Of a stretch of DNA of 64,000 nt, positions 58,973 through 64,000 are shown in pieces. Location of the stretch: NCBI RefSeq assembly GCF_000818195.1, contig NZ_JTHL01000001.1, positions 3,278,396 to 3,342,395 on the forward strand. Reading direction: 5' to 3'. The position numbers and the translations under genes were made by a program. Each line of letters begins with the position of its first letter. Position 1 is the first letter of the stretch. The notes below the pieces were generated by a model. The model searched no databases, was not told where the DNA came from, and saw only the letters and a program-made list of their open reading frames with translations. The stretch comes from Streptomyces sp. 150FB. Lineage in GTDB: Bacteria; Actinomycetota; Actinomycetes; Streptomycetales; Streptomycetaceae.

Positions 58973-59273
58973 GAAGAGGGTTTCCGTCCGGATAAGCAGG
59001 TACAGGTACAGGAGGGCCGTGAGGGGCGCGTGCAACGCGAAGGACCCGACACGTCTCACGGGCCGGGGGTTTCCAGAGTACGACGCCCCACGGACACCGG
59101 GCGCCGGGGCGGTGCGGGGGCGGGGACGGCCGCGGGGGCGGGACGGGGCCGGGGCGGCCGTGGGGCCCGAGGATGGCGCGAAGGCGATCACACCGACTAT
59201 TGCTCTGCGTAACCACGCCTCGTACGATGTGCGACATCCCGCGCCCGCCCGAACAGCTCACCCGGAGGTACGG
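58973..59273. other. divergent gap between mfd and a small gene
   Basis: 301 bases. On the plus strand TTGCTC (59200-59205), 17 bases, TACGAT (59223-59228) is a good promoter for the 59274 gene. No clear mfd promoter was found; a Pro/Gly/Arg-type C/G-rich tract fills 59080-59160. Confidence 0.45.
59200..59228 (+). promoter_or_regulatory. promoter of the small gene at 59274
   Basis: -35 TTGCTC and -10 TACGAT with a 17-base spacer, about 45 bases before the ATG. Confidence 0.5.
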
Positions 59274-59543
59274 ATGACACGCCCGTGGGAAGCGGATTCA
59301 ACCGCGTTGTTCGAGCGGCGCCTCGGCAGAACAGCACAGGAGCTCGGAAACTCCCGGGACGACGACGACTGCCCGGACATCTGGCAGCTCGACAACGGAG
59401 ACATCGCGGTCATAGGACGCGACCTCACGGCGGCCTATTCGGGACACCTTCCGGCCAGAGTCACCCTGTCACCCGACGAACGGCTCGTAGTGATCCCCGG
59501 CAACATGCTGAGCGCCGCGAAAGCGGACATCCCCGATGCCTGA
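59274..59543 (+). CDS. 89-residue protein of unknown function
   Basis: Starts at ATG 59274 with GGAGG five bases upstream. Landmarks are LFERRLGRTAQELG, DDDDCPDIWQLDNGDIAVIGRD, and VTLSPDERLVVIPGNMLSAA, which look like a small beta-rich domain. Similar small proteins (with D-I-W-x-L-x-x-G-D) occur in Streptomyces near XRE/DUF397-like regulators, but none is adjacent here. No signal peptide or membrane segment. Confidence 0.7.
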   Translation: MTRPWEADSTALFERRLGRTAQELGNSRDDDDCPDIWQLDNGDIAVIGRDLTAAYSGHLPARVTLSPDERLVVIPGNMLSAAKADIPDA

Positions 59544-59944
59544 GTTCCTTCCTCCGACACTCACCCCCGAGTCGGGCGCGCGCCTCGCCGGCCGCTCGAC
59601 CACTCGTGCGGGTCGGACTGATCGGACTGGTCGGTGACGGCGATACCGCTGTCGGGGCTGTCGGGCAATGTGATCCCCCTTTTCTGTGTCTGAGACATTC
59701 ATTCCGCTGATCAAATACCGTGCGGTCAGCCTGAATTGGGATCTGTGGCGCAGCCGGCCCCGCGCTTGTGCACAGAGAACGACTCCCCGCCCAGGCCGCG
59801 TTTTTGGTGGCCTCGTACGCCTGCCGGCCCTCACCCTCGGCCCGGACACCGCCGTTCCGACGGTGGGCGCGGGCGGCTCGCCCCGGCACGTGAAGCGCGG
59901 ATGAGAAGGTGGTCCCGGAAATACGTGCACAGGGAAGGGATCTC
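59544..59944. other. gap upstream of the MFS exporter
   Basis: 401 bases. It has three 9-base TCGGACTGA-like units at about 59613-59640 and a moderately AT-rich stretch at 59680-59735 likely holding the MFS promoter. No coding frame supported. Confidence 0.35.
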
Positions 59945-61537
59945 GTGAGCGGCACTGAGGACTCCGGTTCGACCGAGGCGATACCCGGAGCGATACCCGA
60001 GGCGGTGGCCGGGGCGATATCCGGCACTCCGCCCAAAGCCGTCGCACCGCCCGGGCGGGGACCCGTGGTCGCCGCGCTCATGCTGAGCATGGCGCTCGCC
60101 GCGCTGGACGGGACCATCGTCTCCACGGCCGTTCCGCAGATCGTCGGCGACCTCGGCGGGTTCTCGGTCTTCTCCTGGCTGTTCTCCGGCTATCTCCTCG
60201 CCGTGACCGTCACGCTGCCCGTGTACGGGAAGCTCTCCGACACCTTCGGCCGCAAACCCGTCCTGGTCACCGGCATCATCCTCTTCGTCATCGGCTCTCT
60301 GCTCTGCGCCACGGCCTGGAACATGGCGGCCCTCATCGCCTTCCGCGTCATCCAGGGCCTCGGCGGCGGCGCGCTCCAGGGCACGGTGCAGACCGTCGCC
60401 GCCGACCTGTACCCGCTCAAGGAACGCCCCAAGATCCAGGCCAAGCTGTCCACCGTCTGGGCCACCTCGTCGGTGGCGGGCCCCGCCATCGGGGGGCTGT
60501 TCGCCGGATACCTGGACTGGCGGTGGATCTTCCTCATCAACCTGCCGGTGGGCGCGGTCGCGCTGCTGCTGATCGTCCGTCACCTGCGGGAGCCGCACCG
60601 TGCGACGGTGCGGCGGCACGTACGGGTCGACTGGCAGGGCGCCCTCGGGGTCTTCGCCACCGGGGCGCTGCTGCTGACGGGCCTGGTCCAGGGCGGGGTG
60701 GCCTGGCCCTGGTTCTCGGCGCCCTCCTTCGCCTTCTTCGGCGCCGCGCTGATCCTCGCCGCGGTCACCGTCGTCATCGAGAGGCGGGCCGCCGAGCCGA
60801 TCATCCCCGGCTGGGTGTGGCGGCGCCGTACGATCGCGTCCGTCAACCTGGCCCTCGGCGCGATGGGCCTGCTGATGGTCGCCCCGACCGTCTTCGTACC
60901 GACGTACGCCCAGTCGGTCCTGGGCCTCGGCCCGATCGCCGCCGGCTTCGTCCTCTCCACGATGACCCTGAGCTGGCCGGTCAGCGCCGCCCTCTCCAAC
61001 CGCGTCTACAACCGGATAGGTTTCCGCTTCACCGCGGTGATCGGCATGTCCTGCGCGCTGGTCACGCTGCTGGTCTTCCCGTTCCTGCCCTTCCCCGGAC
61101 AGGCCTGGCAGCCGGCGCTGATCATGCTGATACTCGGCGGCGCGCTCGGGCTCTTCCAACTCCCCCTGATCATCGGGGTGCAGTCCACCGTCGGCTGGTC
61201 GGAGCGCGGAACGGCCACCGCTTCCATCCTGTTCTGCCGCCAGGTCGGGCAGAGCGTCGGAGCCGCGCTGTTCGGGGCCGTGGCCAACGGCGTCCTGGCG
61301 GCGCGCCTCGCCAAGGCTCCCGGGCTCCCCGGCGACCTCGACTCCGTCTCGACCGCCCTGGAGAACCCCGCCACCCTCACCGCGCACGCGGCCGACTATC
61401 TGCGGCGCGCGGTGGACGCCGCGGTCGACAACGTGTTTCTGGGCGCGACAGTGGCGGCGGCGATCGCGCTCCTGGTGCTGCTGTTCATCGCACCCCGCCG
61501 CTTCCCGGTCATCCAGGACACGTCGCCGGACGAGTGA
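59945..61537 (+). CDS. MFS drug exporter, EmrB/QacA (DHA2) subfamily
   Basis: 530 residues, 14 predicted membrane helices. The conserved TM1 motif reads LSMALAALDGTIVSTAVPQI, the loop 2-3 motif GKLSDTFGRKPVLVTG, and motif C-like GPAIGGLFAGYLDWRWIFLINLPVG. Aspartate in LDGTIV is the proton-coupling residue of this subfamily. GTG 59945 follows GGGAAGGGA. It exports toxic organic molecules by proton antiport. No adjacent regulator is present. Confidence 0.93.
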   Translation: MSGTEDSGSTEAIPGAIPEAVAGAISGTPPKAVAPPGRGPVVAALMLSMALAALDGTIVSTAVPQIVGDLGGFSVFSWLFSGYLLAVTVTLPVYGKLSDTFGRKPVLVTGIILFVIGSLLCATAWNMAALIAFRVIQGLGGGALQGTVQTVAADLYPLKERPKIQAKLSTVWATSSVAGPAIGGLFAGYLDWRWIFLINLPVGAVALLLIVRHLREPHRATVRRHVRVDWQGALGVFATGALLLTGLVQGGVAWPWFSAPSFAFFGAALILAAVTVVIERRAAEPIIPGWVWRRRTIASVNLALGAMGLLMVAPTVFVPTYAQSVLGLGPIAAGFVLSTMTLSWPVSAALSNRVYNRIGFRFTAVIGMSCALVTLLVFPFLPFPGQAWQPALIMLILGGALGLFQLPLIIGVQSTVGWSERGTATASILFCRQVGQSVGAALFGAVANGVLAARLAKAPGLPGDLDSVSTALENPATLTAHAADYLRRAVDAAVDNVFLGATVAAAIALLVLLFIAPRRFPVIQDTSPDE

Positions 61538-61598
61538 GGGGACGCGACCCTGTACGGAAGCGGCCGGGCTTCCTCGGTACGGACGCTGCCGGGCTTCC

Positions 61599-62489
61599 TC
61601 AGCCGTCCACCGTCGCGCGGCCCGTCAGCGCCGCCAGGCTGTTGCGTACGTGCGTCATGTGCGCGTTCATCTCCTCGCGCGCCTCCGTCTGCTCCCGCAC
61701 CACCCGCTCGGCGTCCCGCTTCACCCGCTCGGCGCCCACCTCCGCCAGCGAGACCAACTCCGCGGCCCTGGCCTGCGCGTCCTCCAGGCTGTGCCGCGCC
61801 TGCTCACCGGTCTCGGCGAACGCCCGCTTCGCCTCCTCCAACTGCACCGTCGCGTACGCCGTGCGCTCCGCGTACGCCACCTCCGAGGCGGACTCCCGCC
61901 CCGTGATGTCACGCTCCGCCGCCGTCAGCCGCTCGGAGTGGGTCTTCTCCAGGTCGTCGATCAGCGCCGTCGTGCGCCCCCGGACCTCCGTGAGCGCGGC
62001 AAGTGCCTCTCCACGCCGGTCGTTCGCGTCCTCGCGCGCCGCGACACGCTCCGCCTCGGCCGTGGTCCTGGCGGCGAGCAGCACCTCCTGCGCGTACGCC
62101 TCCGCCTCGTCCCTGCGCGCGTCGGCCCCCTCACGCGCCGCGTCACGCGTCTGCCTGTCGAGAGCCTCGCCGGCGTCGCGCAGGGCGCTCGAAGCGTCGC
62201 GCGCCTCGCTCCGCATGGCCCCGCTCTCCTCGGCGGCCAGCGCGAGGATCTGCTGCGCGCGCGGGCTCAACGCCTTGTACGTCTGCGGCGCGAGCGAAGC
62301 GACACGCTCCCGCAACTGCTCGGCGTCGCCCTCCGTCCGCCGGACGAGGCCGGTGAGCTGCGCCGCGCGTTCCACCGCCGCGTCGCGGTCCTGGGACAGC
62401 TCGACGAGCCGCCTGTCGACCTGCTCGGGGTCGTAACCACGGCCCTTCGCGGGCATGAAGCCATGAGCCGACAACGGTTCAACACTCAT
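61599..62489 (-). CDS. coiled-coil 'cellulose-binding'/DivIVA-like protein
   Basis: 296 residues, almost all helical. It starts with a DivIVA-like segment (KGRGYDPEQVDRRLVELSQDRDAA), followed by continuous coiled coil rich in Ala, Arg and Glu (EAYAQEVLLAARTTAEAERV). Related Streptomyces proteins annotated as cellulose-binding include FilP-like cytoskeletal filaments and polar scaffold proteins. ATG 62489 has GGAGG nine bases upstream. A role in polar growth or filament scaffolding is likely; cellulose binding is not. Confidence 0.82.
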   Translation of the reverse strand: MSVEPLSAHGFMPAKGRGYDPEQVDRRLVELSQDRDAAVERAAQLTGLVRRTEGDAEQLRERVASLAPQTYKALSPRAQQILALAAEESGAMRSEARDASSALRDAGEALDRQTRDAAREGADARRDEAEAYAQEVLLAARTTAEAERVAAREDANDRRGEALAALTEVRGRTTALIDDLEKTHSERLTAAERDITGRESASEVAYAERTAYATVQLEEAKRAFAETGEQARHSLEDAQARAAELVSLAEVGAERVKRDAERVVREQTEAREEMNAHMTHVRNSLAALTGRATVDG

Positions 62490-62614
62490 CCTTGAAGCCC
62501 TCCTCCGACACGCAACGCACAACGCGATCCGGCGCACATCCTGCTGGGATGGGGCACATTGCGCGGAATGTGGCACTCCGCCCGCCCGTCCCGTCCAAGG
62601 ATGCGCCATGAAAC

Positions 62615-62655
62615 GGCTGAGGCGCCCCCCGCGCAGCGCAGGGGACGCCTCAGCC
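62615..62655 (-). terminator. terminator after the SUKH-4 gene
   Basis: GGCTGAGGCG (62615-62624) pairs perfectly with CGCCTCAGCC (62646-62655), with more C/G pairs inside. It lies 82 bases past the stop of the gene at 62737. Confidence 0.75.
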
Positions 62656-62667
62656 CCGTCCGTACCC

Positions 62668-62719
62668 GTCCTCGTGACTCGTCCGTGTGACCCGTCCGTG
62701 TGACCCGTCCGTGTGACTC
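62668..62719. repeat. 13-bp tandem repeat
   Basis: Four units close to GTCCGTGTGACCC at 62668, 62681, 62694 and 62707, between the SUKH-4 stop and its terminator. Confidence 0.8.
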
Positions 62720-62736
62720 GTCCGATCAGTTCGAGG

Positions 62737-64000
62737 TCAGAGCAACCCGTCCCACATCTGTTCCAGCAGCACCGACCACCAGCTCTCCGGCGACGACAGC
62801 GCCGCCGGGTCGAGCGCGGCGAGCTGCGCCTGGAAGTCGACCGTCCAGCGGCCCGCCTGCTCGGGGTTGAGCCCGAACCTGAGCCGCCACATACGGCCGA
62901 GCAGCCCCAGGCACCTGGCGAACTCCGGCAGCCCGCTGTTCACGAACTGCGGTGGCACCGCCTGCCCACCGGGGCCCGCCTCGACCGGTACGGCCATGAT
63001 GTGCGCCGTTCCGTACTGGACGCAGATCGCGCGGCCGAAGTCCGTACCCATCACCAGGTACGAGCCGGCGTCCGGCGCCGCCCGTACCTGTCGCTGCGCG
63101 GCAAGTTCACCGAGCGTCGGCACCACGGGCTGCGCCGGCTGCGCCCAGAAGAACGGACCGAAGTCGGCCGGCAGACCCGCCCACACCAGCGTGCGCGCCA
63201 CGATCTCCGGCACCCCCTGACGCGACACCGCCCGCTGGTCGAACCGGCAGATGCCCTGCGGCCCGAAAGCGCCCAGCAGCTCCTGCGCGATCCCCTCGGG
63301 CGGGATCGGCGGGGCCGGCGGCATCGGCGGGATCGGCGCGCGCATCGGCGCCGGGCGCGCGGGACCGTCGGCCACCTGGTGCAACTCGCCCTGGTGGGTG
63401 AGCAGATGCTGCATGCCCTGCTGACGGCTCGCGTGATCCTGACCGTACGGGGCGACGCTGGTGATCCGTACCTGCGGCCAGGTCTCCCGGATCATCCGCG
63501 CGCAGTAACCGCCGGGCAGCTCGCACGACTCCAGCTCCGTGTGCAGTTCGAGCACCTGCTGCGGCGGCACGTTCATGGCACGCAGCTCATGCAGGATCTG
63601 CCACTCGGGGTGCGGAGTGCCGGGCGCCGAACGGCGGATGAGCTGCGCCTCGGAACCGTCGGGCGCGCGGTAGCGCAGGACGGCCTGGTATCCGGGCCCG
63701 ACGGTCGGGAGACCGGCGGGCGGATAACCGTACGAGGGCTGCTGTACGGCGCCACCCGGCATCCCGGGCCCGGGCGGCATGCCCGGCGGCATACCGGGAG
63801 GACCGGGCGGGCCGGGCCGGCCAGGAACCTGCGGCGGAGGGCCGACCACGTTCGGGCCGGCGAGCATCGTCGCCGCGTGGTGCACTCCGCCGGGAGGCGT
63901 ACCGGGGCCTGGGCCGACGGGCGCGGCGGGGGGACCGGGCGGGCCCGGAGGAGGTCCCGGAGGTCCCGGAGGACCGCCAACGGGCGCGCCGGGAGGACCG
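62737..64000 (-). CDS. SUKH-4 family protein with deaminase-like segment (partial, N-terminus outside window)
   Basis: About 421 residues visible; the frame continues past the right edge. The visible N-terminal part is a Pro/Gly-rich linker. A middle domain contains LELHTELESCELPGGYCARMI, which recalls the H-x-E and spaced-Cys zinc site of bacterial toxin deaminases. The C-terminal 190 residues match SUKH-4 immunity-like proteins (FGPQGICRFDQRAV, YLVMGTDFGRAICVQ, WRLRFGLNPEQAGRWTVDF, SWWSVLLEQMWDG). It may be a self-contained toxin/immunity derivative or an inactive relative; assignment of the middle domain is tentative. Confidence 0.7.
   Translation of the reverse strand, partial: GPPGAPVGGPPGPPGPPPGPPGPPAAPVGPGPGTPPGGVHHAATMLAGPNVVGPPPQVPGRPGPPGPPGMPPGMPPGPGMPGGAVQQPSYGYPPAGLPTVGPGYQAVLRYRAPDGSEAQLIRRSAPGTPHPEWQILHELRAMNVPPQQVLELHTELESCELPGGYCARMIRETWPQVRITSVAPYGQDHASRQQGMQHLLTHQGELHQVADGPARPAPMRAPIPPMPPAPPIPPEGIAQELLGAFGPQGICRFDQRAVSRQGVPEIVARTLVWAGLPADFGPFFWAQPAQPVVPTLGELAAQRQVRAAPDAGSYLVMGTDFGRAICVQYGTAHIMAVPVEAGPGGQAVPPQFVNSGLPEFARCLGLLGRMWRLRFGLNPEQAGRWTVDFQAQLAALDPAALSSPESWWSVLLEQMWDGLL

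Noticed and set aside
56741..59212. 823-codon plus-strand frame
   Set aside because: Antisense to mfd, which has all expected motifs.

Overview
The window looks like chromosomal DNA of a Streptomyces or close relative. GC is about 70% or more, third codon positions are almost all G or C, GTG/TTG starts are common, and the families are typical of the genus: two Rpf/LysM proteins, one behind a c-di-AMP riboswitch; WhiJ-like XRE plus DUF397 pairs; DUF501 beside DivIC and enolase; a coiled-coil 'cellulose-binding' protein. I see no rRNA, tRNA, CRISPR array, insertion sequence or prophage. All calls come from reading the sequence; no database search was run.

Layout. 1-8.6 kb: the edge of a type II NADH dehydrogenase, a VOC protein, a WYL regulator, an orphan divergent HMBS-like gene, an SRPBCC protein, two regulator/enzyme divergons (TetR with a TetX-like flavoprotein; TetR with an MDR reductase) and a frameshifted Phd/YefM antitoxin. 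8.6-12.1 kb: a housekeeping string on the minus strand (ppx, DUF501, divIC, eno). 12.4-16.1 kb: two Rpf-type wall hydrolases and a P450. 16.2-20.5 kb: a 47-residue Asp/Asn/Gly-rich peptide coupled to a PIMT-like methyltransferase; a DUF2231 membrane protein; three translationally coupled small genes divergent from an XRE regulator and two tandem DUF397 genes. 20.6-36 kb: a secreted M1 peptidase and a compact peptide cluster (DrrAB-like exporter, MbtH protein, 3591-residue three-module NRPS with thioesterase), with a small secreted double-motif peptide upstream. 36-41 kb: an NTPase-TPR protein, MazG and a SurA-like lipoprotein. 41.5-46 kb: an acyltransferase and a four-gene operon resembling a type VII secretion substrate locus (WXG-like, DUF6571-like, anchored protein, Trp-rich microprotein), part of it low in GC. 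46-51.6 kb: a GtrA protein, Ser/Thr kinase and membrane partner, and a stand-alone N6-type DNA methylase fusion. 52-64 kb: DUF4190 protein, secreted HNH nuclease, second acyltransferase, mfd, MFS exporter, coiled-coil protein, and a SUKH-4 protein cut by the right edge.

The best candidates for something not fully described are the peptide/PIMT pair at 16.2-17.5 kb, which has the architecture expected of an imiditide-like (aspartimide) RiPP locus; the coupled small-gene operon at 18.4-19.1 kb; and the WXG/DUF6571/Trp-rich operon at 42.7-46.1 kb. Several of these genes are shorter than usual ORF cut-offs and were recovered from stop/start overlaps and ribosome binding sites. Short tandem repeats, four of them with a 15-bp period, recur in genes and gaps.
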